Positions 12,101 through 22,708 of a stretch of 64,000 nt of DNA are shown in pieces. The DNA lies in assembly GCA_905250075.1 (NCBI GenBank), contig CAJNOP010000226.1, forward strand, positions 62,001-126,000. Direction: 5' to 3'. This stretch comes from Rotaria sp. Silwood1. Its lineage: Eukaryota; Rotifera; Eurotatoria; Philodinida; Philodinidae. The position numbers were made by a program, and so were the translations under genes. Each line of letters starts with the position of its first letter. Within the stretch, counting starts at the first letter, position 1. The notes beneath the pieces were generated by a model. That model was not told the origin of the DNA, ran no database searches, and saw nothing but the letters and a program-made list of their open reading frames with translations.

Positions 12101-13216
12101 TTACCCTTTGGTAGAATTCAACATATGTTCATATGGTTAGCAGTTATGCCAATAGTTCTGATTCTTATCTTTGCACTGATAAGAATTTTAACAAAAATTA
12201 TATCTTCAGAACTTTCTTTTTTGAATTTAAACACACTATCTATTTTTCATTATAACATGGAATCAAACATCAAATGAGGACAAACAAATTGAATTGCGAA
12301 AGCATTAATAGAAAAATCAAAAACACAGAAATTAATGTTTAAAAAAGACGGATTTGAAGTATCGATATTGGTTAGCGTCTTCTACTCATAAGCGCATTTC
12401 AATCTAGTTCTCTCATTCTCAATAGAAACTCAATTGACACTAAACATTATGATGAAATCTTCTCTTCATCTACACTTCACACTCACACCCTCGCAGGAAT
12501 GTTTTGTACAACAAAAACCTGTATGTAACAAAAAATTTACATTCTATACAAAGTAGAGTATGTAACAATTTTACTATACTTAAATTTAATTTTTATCATC
12601 TATTGATCATTTACTATCATTTCATCTAGAATGATGTAAATCTTATTTGAAGTCGATCGGAACTAAGATAACTTTTTTAAATTTTGTTTTCTTTGATGTT
12701 TTAGGGTGAATATGTTGCACCAGAACGTATTGAAAATATTTATATTCAAAGTAGATATATAGCTCAAGCATTTGTTTATGGTAATAGTTATAAGGTAAAA
12801 TAATTTTTATTTTATTATTCAATCGATATATTTTTTTTTGTTTTTCGATAGAGTCGTACAGTAGCTATTATTGTTCCAGATCCAAATGAACTCTTAAAAT
12901 ATGCAAGTGAACATCACATTTCAGGTAACATGGAAGAATTATGTAAGAAGAAAGAAATTAAAGATTTAATTCTCAATGACATACAACATTTGGAAAAATC
13001 AAATTTATTAAAAGGTTTTGAGATGGTATGTTAATCTTTTAGAAGGCCTTAAACAAAACTAAAGATGTTTTCTCTTAGGTAAAAGATATTTATCTTCATC
13101 CTGAACAATTTTCAGTTGAAAATAATCTTATAACACCAACGATGAAATCAAAACGACCTGAAGTAGCAAAATATTTTGAAAAGCAAATTGATGAAATGTA
13201 CAAATATATTGAATAA
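9172..13216 (+). CDS. Long-chain acyl-CoA synthetase (ACSL family)
   Basis: Activates long-chain fatty acids to acyl-CoA via an acyl-AMP intermediate. Exons: 9172-9204, 9439-9583, 9633-9700, 9751-9852, 9909-10008, 10068-10252, 10321-10353, 10406-10528, 10585-10659, 10717-10842, 11397-11921, 11985-12038, 12705-12794, 12852-13025, 13079-13216. All junctions are GT-AG, phases close, and the total is 1971 nt, 656 aa. Motifs: YTSGTTGLPKGAM (P-loop/AMP-binding), SYLPLAHAYEQVVE, IFSGAAPLSP, EGYGQTE, GWLHTGDIGKW, IIDRKKHMFKLSQGEYVAPE (A10-type lysine region) and TPTMKSKRPE near the C-terminus. This is closest to the animal ACSL1/5/6 group by memory. It is shorter than human ACSL1 (698 aa): the N-terminal membrane anchor is not evident, and the helical segment that normally follows VPRVLNRM is replaced by a Gln/Ser-rich stretch (HDTIQATIRQLQASQQS). 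The start is the only in-frame ATG with a matching phase; an undetected upstream exon is possible. Introns 10843-11396 and 12039-12704 are unusually long for this gene. Confidence 0.93.
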
Positions 13217-13936
13217 TATTTTCGACACATTTTCATTCTTTGAATTTGGTGATGCATTTGCCAAGAAATATTCTTTTTTACTGTCTTTTTTTTGTATTTC
13301 CTTCTTATTTTATTGCGCATGTTCATTCTAACGGATAGCATTATTAGCTGTTTTATTCTTTAAAATATATTTATTCTATTTATATTTTGACTACAATTGT
13401 CATATACGCATTCTACAATTTTTGAGTACTTCTCTCAGTATCGTCCAGACTTGATCTGCAAGCATATGCAGCTTCAATTGTTGTTACGATGTTCGTTTCT
13501 TATGATTATTTAAGAATATGTGCATTCTTAAATAAAAAAGCCAAGAAAAAATAAAACAAAAGAGATTATTATGATTTTAAAGTAAATCGAGAACTTGGGA
13601 AAACCGTTTTAGGATAAAGAAAAACTGCAAGTTGTTTACCAAATTTAGATGCCCGGTATAATGAAGTTGTGGTGAAATATATAGAGTTAAAATTTGGATA
13701 CCTTCTCATCTAACAGATCATCATAGGTGGGATACTTGGTTGTATCATTTCGAAAAGACTCAGTAAAAATTGATGAAGATATACGTACTTCTTCAAACAA
13801 CAGCAGCTGCTTCATAGTTCACATTTGAATACGGTAGGGCATTTTTAATTCTTGTTTTACTAAATAAGCAAGTCTAAGAGAAAGTTTTAAAAAAAGAAAA
13901 GAATTAGGCTGAATAGCAGATGAGCTAATTCCTAAT
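13217..13936. other. Intergenic after acyl-CoA synthetase
   Basis: No gene recognised. AT-rich sequence follows the TAA stop. Confidence 0.4.
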
Positions 13937-14069
13937 TTGATTCATTTCAACATGGATCAAATACGAGAACAAAAAAACACACAAGGTGTGGATCGGTTGA
14001 AGAAGTATACCCACCTCCACCCTGACAGCAATCATCGTCAGTTGAAGCAACATCACTTAGCTGAAAAAG

Positions 14070-14935
14070 ATCAACTCAATTTTAATGTTGATGTTAATCA
14101 ATATTTGAAGTTTACAATGAGGATATCTCATCCATTGTTTCAATATTCAATTATAACTATGCGTCATATTCTTTCACATTCATCTGGTCTTAGATCAAAT
14201 TATGAAGAAGAATTTTATCATGGAATACCAGGAGATAATTTCTTTAAAACACATTTAATCGATGTTACCCTTCGATATTTATTAAATAAAGCAAGTTGGT
14301 TATCTGAAGTAACAGGTAACATAACATATTATAGAAATGTTGGTACTGCTTTAGATGCACTTATTACTGAAAGAATATCTGATTTTAGCTGAACATTATG
14401 TTTACAATGTATCATTGCTAAATATTTATTATCAAATAGCATCACAAATAAATATTGTTCAAGTAATATTACTTTTAAAAGAGATATTAATATTAGATTT
14501 TCATATTATAGGCTTCGGATGAAACTGAATGGCTTTATATATCTCATTATGGTATTAGTGTTTATCCATCAGCTATGCTTCGTGTCAACTCGTTCTTTAT
14601 CAATTCATCTTCAATCTTTTCTTAATAATTTTTCTTCTGATCTTCTTCAAAATTTATCATCAATTAATGAAATATTATATGGTAGTCGACACGAAAGTTC
14701 AAAAGACGAACCTAATGTTCAATATGGTTTGATATGGAATTGACAATATCAGAATAATGGACATTTAGTAGAACATCGTGGATAGATGCTAGGAATTGCT
14801 CATACAATAATGGCAAATGACTAGATGTTATTCTACTTTCGAATGGTGATATTACTTGAGTTGATGATTTAGCTAAACAAGTATCTTCAACATTAATTGA
14901 TATAATGGGATAACTATTTGATTATTTTGAGAAGT
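14070..14935 (+). pseudogene. Beta-lactamase-like serine hydrolase pseudogene
   Basis: Remnant of a serine beta-lactamase/DD-peptidase-fold protein (Pfam Beta-lactamase family), a group common in bacteria and also in animals as LACTB-like hydrolases. Visible blocks: DQLNFNVDVNQYL, ITMRHILSHSSGL (the conserved I-T-x-R-x-L-L-x-H-x-S-G-L block), GNITYYRNVGTALDALI (YRN in the place of the catalytic YxN motif), then after stops and frame changes NVQYGLIWN, HLVEHRG (place of the third KTG/HxG motif) and DVILLSNGDIT. The SxxK nucleophile region upstream is not found. In-frame stops occur near 14390, 14741, 14783 and 14821, so no full product can be made. The ORF beginning at 13937 extends the first part upstream without recognisable similarity. 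Confidence 0.7.
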
Positions 14936-15417
14936 AAACATATCACTTGTTTTCTATATCATATTTTATTGAATAAATCTGAAAAGACATCTGAACTCAA
15001 TCTTGAAGTCTACTGTTTTATCCTCGGTATATTTACAGTACGATTTGATTCTATTTAATGAATCGAAAAATTCAATAATCTGCCTTTGGCTACTGTGTTT
15101 CATATGAATAGCGAAATACCCGATTCAATGTACGAAATGATTTTTCTTTTTATTAAATTGAATTCAATCGAGGAAAATAAATAAATACATGTTGGAAATG
15201 TGTATTCTGTTTTACATGAGAAAATATGAATTTTCAAGAAAGGTTGTGAAGGATGACACGATTTGCATTCATGCAAGAAATAAAAAACCTATATATATAT
15301 CAGTAATACTTTTAGCAATGTTATTCTATTTTCTTCAAAGAAAAGTTCAGATTGATTTCTGTTCGGTTCTGATTTACAATTAAAATAAGTTCATTACTGG
15401 CTTTTCTCCTGAGGGTG

Positions 15418-15830
15418 TTATTTTTGTTCTAGCATATAGTGACGAAGAAACATTTCTTGTTCAATTCGTTTCATATAATTGTACGCTTGATTCACTTCAA
15501 TGTTCCATAGATTATGATACGAGTACTTATTGGTATGTCTTTTTTGGACACACAGTTTTCTATTTGTTGTCGGTAATAATGACACAAATCTAACATTAGC
15601 TGGTTCTTTCAAAAATGGTCAAACAGTTGGTTATGGTAAGAGTGTAACTTAGTTGACAAGTTCACAAGCAACCATTCTTGATTCAACATATTCACTTCAT
15701 TATCTAACGTGATATTTATCAAAAGTTTATTTATATGCATCATTAGATGATACAATTATGCCTTCATCACCATCAGTATTCAAATGTTCATCAACAAGCT
15801 CTTGTCCATTGAGAGCTGTCTATGAAATTA
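15418..15830 (+). pseudogene. Unidentified coding relic, cut by the mariner insertion
   Basis: The plus strand shows coding-like pieces (YSDEETFLVQFVSYNCTLDS, then after a frame change LAGSFKNGQTVGYGKSVT, and LYASLDDTIMPSSPSVF, CSSTSSCPLRAVYEII) separated by stops and a frameshift. The Ser/Thr/Cys composition suggests a secreted protein, but I do not recognise the family. The last piece runs directly into the mariner left end at 15831, so the transposon inserted in it. It is uncertain whether this was ever a functional gene. Confidence 0.35.
15829..15830. repeat. TA target-site duplication of mariner, left copy
   Basis: TA dinucleotide directly abutting the left TIR; the matching TA is at 17426-17427. 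Confidence 0.75.
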
Positions 15831-15903
15831 TTGGTTGACAAGAAAGTTTTGCGTCTTTTTTTTACTAAACAAAAAATGTATTTTTCAACAGAACAAAACA
15901 ACC

Positions 15904-17012
15904 TCAATCAATAATATATTCGCCGTTATTATCAATAACAGTGGCCCATCTTTTCGGCAGTTGGTAGATCCCGTTTTTATAAGAGTCTGGCTCTTTTGAG
16001 TCAAAAAAAGCGCCGAGGTCAGAATTGAGAGTGTCGTAGTCTTCAAATCGTTTCTCAGCTAGATGGTTCCAAAGAGAGCGGAATAGATGGTAATCCGATG
16101 GCGCCAGATCTGAGAAAAATGGTGGATTAGGGAGGACTTCTCAGCCCAACTTCTGAATTTTTTCTCGCGTTATCTTCGCAATGTGTGGCTGGGTGTTGTT
16201 GTGAAGTAAAATCACTCCCTTTCCATTGATCAGCATTGGACGTTTTTCAAGCAGTGCTTCCTGGACACGCTGTAATTGATGAGCGTAGACCTCGGCGGTG
16301 ATGGTAGCGTTGTCGAGAAGCTCGTAGTAAAGTACACCCTTCAGGTTCCACCAGATACACAAGAGAACCTTCTTTGGATGAAGATCCGCTTTGACATCCG
16401 GCAACGGCTTCTGGCCCAGGTTCAACCACTGTTTCTTGCGGCCGATGTTAATGTAGAGGACCCACTTCTGATCTCCGGTGACAATCCGCTCAAGAAAAGA
16501 GCTTTTTTGGTGACGGGAGAGAAGCAAAACGCAAGCTGAAACTCGCTGGACCTTGTCATTGGCGGACAGTTCGTGTGGCACCCAACTTCCATACTTTGGA
16601 TCTTGCCAAGCGCATGAAGATGATTTTCGACTGTGGTGTGTGAACAGTCTAGCTGCTTCGCAAGTTCACGTGTGGTCTGCCGGGAGTTCGTCTCAAGCAG
16701 GCTTTCCAAGACGTCGTCATTGACCATCGAAGAGCGTCCCTCACGTGGTTGGTCCGTCAAGGTCCTGTCACCGGAACGAAATCTGGCGTACCAGCGATCA
16801 CAAGTGGATTTGGTAGTGGAGCCGTCGCCGTACACCTCACAGATTTCTTTTGCTGCTGCCGTTCCTGAGAGTCCTCGGTCGAATTCAAACAACATACAGT
16901 GTCGAATGTGAAGCTTTTGTGCATCCATATAATTCAAAGCAAATGGTGTCACGTCTTCAGGCCGAGTTCGATGTGAAACAGAAATCACGAGTTGAGGAGC
17001 TTGTTTATTCAC
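15904..17012 (-). pseudogene. mariner (DD34D-type) transposase pseudogene
   Basis: Reads from about 17012 down to the stop at 15904-15906. Visible parts: N-terminal HTH region with MDAQKLHIRHCMLFEF and AAKEICEVYGDG, second HTH (TTRELAKQLDCSHTTVENHL), the mariner signature WVPHEL, then IVTGDQKWVLYIN (first catalytic Asp), LLHNNTQPHIA and FFSDLAPSDYHLF (third Asp in the LAPSDYHLF block). Inactivating changes: a frameshift near 16590 between the HTH part and WVPHEL, a TGA in place of the usual Trp at 16141-16143, and Asn where the second catalytic Asp is normally found (HNN for HDN). It cannot encode a working enzyme. Confidence 0.9.
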
Positions 17013-17186
17013 ACGTGGAAACTAACGATCTAACTGTACAACTGAGAAAAGAATGAACGAGTAACAGTGGACAGCCTATATATATAGTGTTGAAAATAGA
17101 ACATTCCAGAACATTACGCAAGAACCCATCCATGAAAGAGGAATAGAAACCATAGAAAGTTCCAGAATGTACTCCAACACTGAACA

Positions 17187-17254
17187 AGTAGTGGTCACGT
17201 GACCTCAGACTCATGTGACCTCATGGTCATATGACATCATAGTCATTACATCAC
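17187..17254. repeat. Degenerate 16-bp tandem repeat with E-box-like cores
   Basis: Four successive units of the form TCAyrTGACvTCA, spaced about 16 bp: tcacgtgacctca, tcatgtgacctca, tcatatgacatca, tcattacatca. The cores CACGTG, CATGTG and CATATG are E-box-type hexamers. The repeat lies in the mariner 5' leader, where it could be a promoter or transposase-binding array; function is inferred only from position. Confidence 0.6.
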
Positions 17255-17427
17255 AAAATTGTAATAGGAATAGTATGAAACCCAACCAAAAGAATAAAAT
17301 AACTACTCACGAGACAATATTCTTTCCATTGGCACTTAAATCAAGTCGATAGCTTATCAAATAAAAAAGTTACAGCAATGCGTTAAGGTAATAAAAAAAG
17401 ACGCAAAACTTTCTTGCCAACCCAATA

Positions 17428-18129
17428 CATTAGGCTATTAGTAAAATACTCTCTGACTTCCTCTGAGTGCCATTTTAGAACTTATAAGTCTGAGTCTATT
17501 CTATCTCACTCTGAGCTGTTTCGAAAAAAATTTCACACAGACAACCTAAAAAATCTTTCAAAAGGTAGCTCACTCTTAGAAGAAAGTGTTAAGAAATACA
17601 TGTTTGGAAACGTGGTGTTATATGAAGTTGTGAAGAATGCCTGATGTCTTTGGTGAGTAAAAATATATAACAGAACCACATTTGGTTTAACTTTTCGAAT
17701 AAATAATTTTTTTAATTTTTGGCTCAGATTGGCTTAGGATGAGTCAGAATGAGCCATTATTTAAAGATTTTGCGATTTATCGTCGTCAAATTTTTTTTAA
17801 ATAGCATAGAATGTGATTCAGTAGATTCAAAATAGCAAGCTCTATCGATCGGTATAAGTCTCTATTAATGCAAACCTAAGAGTAGGTCAAAGTATATTTT
17901 ACTGATACCCATTGTATTGATATCGTCCAATATTTTCGACCAAGATGTTGCCGAATACATATTTTCCAGTCTATTATGACACAATGGTTTCAATCTAAAA
18001 ATAAGACGAAATGTTGCAATATCTAGATCGGGCTTTTCGAAGCTTCAAAACGGGGAAAGCATGGCTAATAAGTCAATACCATTTCTGTCTATGCCACAGT
18101 GGCTCAAAGAGAAAGACGCATACTTTGTT
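17428..18129. other. Mariner right flank, unassigned
   Basis: An ORF (17414-17644) runs out of the TIR and resembles nothing I know. No other feature is recognised before the fold-back repeat. Confidence 0.35.
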
Positions 18130-18800
18130 CTTCTTGATACTTCGGCGTACTATCGACGAAATACTATTGCCAATTTTGAAAAAAAAAGGCGGGTGGGTAT
18201 TTTTTTTGAATAACTTTTGATAGAACCGCTGTAGAGAGCTGCGGTTTTCACCGTTGAAAATAGGAGATGAAGATGCACCGAATGGCGTATTATAGGTGTG
18301 TCTAAAATGTTTTCTAAAGTTTTCTTGATCAGTTTTCTGGAAAATAACGGAAAATCGGTGTCTCTAAAAATACCAAAAACCCAAAAATGTGATTTTTTTT
18401 TACGGAAATTGATCAAAAAAATTGGCTAAGAGTTTCACATAAAATGCCTATAAATTCTGAACGGATAAGTGTAAAAGTCTGGGCCTTGTGTAGTTTTAGA
18501 GATCTTCATTTAGCGGTTCGAATGCGTACCTGATTATTTAAAATTGGCCTTAGTCACCTTACGAAGTATATTGGTTTTCAAAAACGTCGATTAAAGTCCT
18601 TGATAAAACTAGGTGAAATTACTCTGTAATATACAGTTCAATGCGTCTCCATCTCCTCTTTTTAACGGTGAAAACCAGAGCTCTCTACAGTGGTTCTTTC
18701 AAAAGTTATTCAAAAAATACTCACCCGTCTTTTATTTTGAAATGGTCAGTAGTATCTCTTGTACTTCTATCTATTGCTACACCTTCTCGAATCATTTTGA
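18130..18800. repeat. Imperfect fold-back (inverted) repeat
   Basis: The left arm at about 18140-18290 (through GGCGGGTGGGTATTTTTTTT, GTAGAGAGCTGCGGTTTTCA and GGAGATGAAGATGC) matches the reverse complement of the right arm at about 18640-18790 (GCGTCTCCATCTCC, TGAAAACCAGAGCTCTCTAC, ACTCACCCGTCTTTT). Conceptual translations of the two arms are also alike (LHLLFSTVKTAALYSGS against LHLLFLTVKTRALYSGS). The loop is about 350 bp. It is probably an old non-autonomous element; termini and target duplication were not identified. Confidence 0.75.
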
Positions 18801-18920
18801 CCACTTTGACCTTAATCTCATATTGATGCAATCGCATGCACTTATAATATATATAAGGACCGACTTTTTAATCGAGAACAACATTTTTCAACATTTTTAT
18901 TTTATTTTAACACAAAATCG

Positions 18921-20458
18921 CTACATGAAAATGTTGTGATAATAATAATAAAATAAAAATTCATCTTTTAAACAAAATGGTAATTTGCAAGTAAAGTACT
19001 CGATGTTGGATCGAAAATCTGCTTCTTTGGTGCTGCAATAAGCACATCTTCTTTTTCATTTCGCAGGCAAATGCATTTGATTGTCAAGATTAAGGACAGT
19101 TTTTGGTGATGCTAGTTTAGACTTCTTTTCAGAAGAAGGTTTTCAACGACTCATTCGTTCACTGCCGGAGCAGAGAGACTTCCCCACTGAAACCATGTAG
19201 TTTAAGTATATTAACTTATCTTGAGCTCATAATTATAACAAATGAATGAGTTGAAAATAGATACATTTAGAAAATAAATAAACATTCGCAACCAGTTCCT
19301 TTTAAGCTTGCGATCGAGATTGTAGCAGGATATTCTTTGGCTGAATCGATCAACTCCATGTGAAAACTGATTGTAATCTTTTACTGCTTTCGAACAGCCA
19401 ATTATAATACGTTGTCCATTTTTCAAACGATATGAAATTGGAGCAACTTCGTTGTCTTTATGATAATTTGAAGCCAAAAAAAACCTGTTTGGTGTCCATC
19501 CATATGAAGGCAATTCTATTCGATGTAATCCTTGACTTGCAATCTCCTCGTTCCATTTTATTTTTCTTGGCAAAATCCGACTGAATACCTGCCCGATCTG
19601 GCCCTAATAGTTTCACAGGCTTTTATGTTCTGTAGCTTTAGCTTTTCTAATAATCTGAGAGAAGTGAAAAAAGTTATCGAAATATAGATGTTTTCCTTCA
19701 AAATTATGACCACATATAAGATCGAAAACAATACGTTTGCCCAAAGGTGTTTCTTTTCCACTGGTTTTCTCTTTTCATGAATAGATTTGGTAGTTGAATA
19801 AATAATACCATAGTGGCCAAAGTAATCATTTTTTTGGAAATTTCTCCATAAAATTTCAGTAAAATTCTTAACTTTGTAAATTTTACTGCAGTCTTTAGAT
19901 TCTCGTTTTGGTTTCAATGAGCTATCAGCCAAATGTATGTTAAAAACAATTTGAAGAAAACGATATCTTGACATGACCGAAGAAATAAATGTATTATGGA
20001 ATCCTATATCTTTACTCCAATAAGGTTTCATATTTGACAAAATTATTGACACTCATTAGAATAATCAACCCGAGAAACGATTCAATATCTTTTTTACTCA
20101 CATCCTTCCAATCACTGGTTTTCTTCTGATTGTTACTTCATTTCTTTCCTTTTTCATAAATGTTTGTTTGAGCAGTAATTAGATTTCAAATTTATTCAGT
20201 AAAAAAGATTCTAAAGATTGAGACTGGAGTTCGCTCTTTGAGAGAGATTGAGGTAAAGCCGCCATCCGTGATATAACTTTCATTCATTGAATTCAGCTTC
20301 TCTGCATATAGATCCAAATCTTCATCAGAAAGTTCAAGCTCATCTAAGTTATCGACTAGTTCATCGTAATTGAAATCGAAGTCACTCTCGCTGGTATCAC
20401 CATTGGCATATGAATCACAGGACTCATCGTCGACTTCATTATTTCCATAGGATTCCAT
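18921..20458 (-). pseudogene. piggyBac-like transposase pseudogene
   Basis: Starts at ATG 20458 (MESYGNNEVDDESC), with the acidic N-terminus usual for piggyBac proteins. Then, across frame changes: SDWKDVSKKDIESFLGL (about 20120), YWSKDIGFHNTF and SSVMSRYRFLQIVFNIHLAD (19920-20010), FFTSLRLLEKLKLQNIKACE (19610-19690), FFLASNYHKDNEVAP, AVKDYNQFSHGVDRF (19340-19400), and a C-terminal cysteine-rich tail (CAYCSTKEADFRSNIEYFTC, then KLPFCLK) ending at TAG 18921-18923. This order is that of the DDE_Tnp_1_7 family. Frameshifts (for example near 20045 and 19560) and stops interrupt it, the Asp before FFTS is replaced, and the internal glycine-rich block is degraded. Inactive. Confidence 0.85.
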
Positions 20459-20818
20459 TTGTTTAATTTTAATTGTAAAAACAGTATAAAGAAATAAAAA
20501 GTACAAGTTCGATAGAGAAAAAATGATATGCTTTGCAAATTCAAGAATAACGTAAATTCGTCAATGAGAACGAGAGCATATATACTCAATAGAGAATGAG
20601 AATATTCTCGAAAAACAAAAGATCAGAGGAGAAGAGAGAAATTATGACGTCACTATACCTTAGCAGCAAGAACAAAGGATATTTGAAAAGAGTTTATATG
20701 AGAGAAGTAAAGAAAGAAAGACAAGAAAAGTATGAGATGACAAATGCAGTTGTTTATGACCTTGATGACCTTACGTATTTAATAGTTTAATGTGAACTAA
20801 ACGCTTTTTTCTTTACTA

Positions 20819-20864
20819 AAAAATAGGTGGGATAAATATGACCCACGGGTCTTCAAAGGGTTAA
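20819..20864 (-). repeat. piggyBac terminal inverted repeat and TTAA target site
   Basis: Read on the minus strand, the sequence begins TTAA (20861-20864), then CCCTTTGAAGACCCGTGGGT and an AT-rich continuation. CCC(T)TT next to TTAA is the typical piggyBac end. No matching end is visible left of the transposase (18800-18921), so the left end is lost or too diverged for me to see. Confidence 0.8.
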
Positions 20865-22330
20865 ACATACCTACAGAATACAAATCATCCGCATGAAGAA
20901 AAGAATTACCGATAGAATTCATACAATGAGTGATTCGACTGATATATTGAAACAAAGAACCAGAGGAACATGGCAACGATAATCAAACCATCATAAACGA
21001 AGCTTAATTGATCATAGCATAAATTATCACAATATGGTTGTTCCAGAAGGTGACGATGGAGTTTACAGCATCTAGACAGCATAGATGACTTCTAATGCTC
21101 AAAATGTTTTCGATTAGATCATATTCTACGCATGAAATTTCTATTTTCAACTGCCCATTACTGCTCATCGACAATATATACATAAACAATCTATTTGCAC
21201 ATTGTTAAACAACAAAAATATTCAATTAAACCATGATCAATTTTGCACTGTTACGTGAGAAACTCCAAACACAATTATAACAATTCTTCTAAATCCTGAA
21301 CAATATAGATTTTCCACCATCAAACAATCTGACCGAACTTCTAGACAAAAATTTCGGAACCAACTGAGAAGCCTAAACAAAGACCGCTAGTAGAAAAAGT
21401 CAGCACCAGCCACTTTATCTACCGATTACGCCCAGATGCTAAAAACTGGTCAACTCCCAATGGAATATCAAACAAGTCATGCAGATGTATCCCATAGTTT
21501 CCGACAACACTTAACATAGTTTTCTACACGCTGATTTTCCACGTACTTCAATCGAGCTTCTCAATAGGAACGGCATCACACCCTATCCTACAAATATACA
21601 ACTATGCCTAATACAAATCACCAAAACGGTGTACAGAGTATCCCGTGATCTCCATTAAATTCAGCAAACATTATTATTCAAAGTACTTACTACCATAGCT
21701 TTCAACATAACGACTTAATATTCGCCACGAGCATCTTAAAATTAAAAAGACGTTCAACCGAAATACTCATAAGTTACAAAGAAGTTCACTCGCGACAACA
21801 GAATCCTAACAACTTTATTATGAGTTTTCTATCAATATCAATGAACATCTTATCCATTGCACACCGAAAACAAAATAGATTTGGGGACACAACACTTCAA
21901 AAGTCTTTCTTGCATACTACGGAACTGAAACACAAATTTACAGATAAAAAACGAACTAGAATCTCTAACAATAGTGCTCCCACTGCTTCATAGATCTTTG
22001 AAAGCGTATCATATAATATGAGAAACTCTCTAAACAAATCTAGAGTTTCCGAGTATTATAATATTCCATCCAAACCTTAATATAAAAACCCACAATTCTT
22101 TAACCCTGTTTCCAATCGTCTTACGAAACTCATACAAAGACCAAAGAATAACCAAGCCAACTATTTCACACGCTAACCCCCCAATAGGTGGCCACCACCT
22201 GTATAAGGCCATGGCCTTCTAATACGTCTGCAATTTCTCAGACTCGAATAGGCTAGCCATATGCCACATCACAAACGAAAAAGAAGATAACGTGGATCAT
22301 CTTCACGACGTCCGGGTGTGCATTGTTATA
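20865..22330. other. Gene-free tract, possible decayed retroelement
   Basis: No intact ORF. At 22247-22320 the plus strand reads LAICHITNEKEDNVDHLHDV followed by RVC, loosely like the Cys/His segment that ends many non-LTR retrotransposon polyproteins; coding-like pieces such as YAQMLKTGQLPMEYQTSHAD occur near 21430-21490. No reverse-transcriptase catalytic motif was found. The assignment is weak. Confidence 0.25.
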
Positions 22331-22708
22331 TGGCGGAGTCCGCTTGTCTAAATGAATAAATGAGAAAGATAAACAATAGTAAAAAATCGAAAGAGTAAAC
22401 GTCGTCTTGTTACATATTGTCCTTGAGAATACATTCGTCTATATATTCATCATTCCTTTTCTTTCTTCTGTCTCGTTTGTATATGAATGTTCTATTTCTT
22501 TTCTTGATCTATATTATCATTGTAAGAAGAAAATGAATAGCTTTCTCTCTTTATTGTTCATTGTTGCTCAGTTATCTTTTCATTTGTTCACTTCTTGTAT
22601 AAATATTTTTCCTAATAGAGTCATTTTTCACCACTTATCAAATTAAACTTTATCTAACTTGTCTTGATTAGTATTTCTCTTCTGTGATACTTCCAAGTTT
22701 TTTTTACC

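Larger units (their letters stand above)
15831..17425 (-). mobile_element. mariner transposon, complete ends, inactive
   Basis: 1595-bp element. Left end 15831-15865 and right end (reverse complement of about 17391-17425) share the terminal inverted repeat CAAGAAAGTTTTGCGTC, preceded by TTGGTTGA on the left and TTGGGTTGG on the right. Both ends are flanked by TA (15829-15830 and 17426-17427), the duplication made by Tc1/mariner insertion. It carries a minus-strand transposase pseudogene (separate entry). The 5' leader between the right TIR and the transposase start is about 410 bp, longer than in typical 1.3-kb mariners, and holds a short tandem repeat. Confidence 0.9.

Noticed and set aside
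16276-17056. Plus-strand ORFs across the mariner element
   Set aside because: They are antisense to the recognisable mariner transposase on the minus strand.
18490-18530. GGTTCGAATGCG as a tRNA B-box
   Set aside because: No cloverleaf or A-box could be fitted around it.
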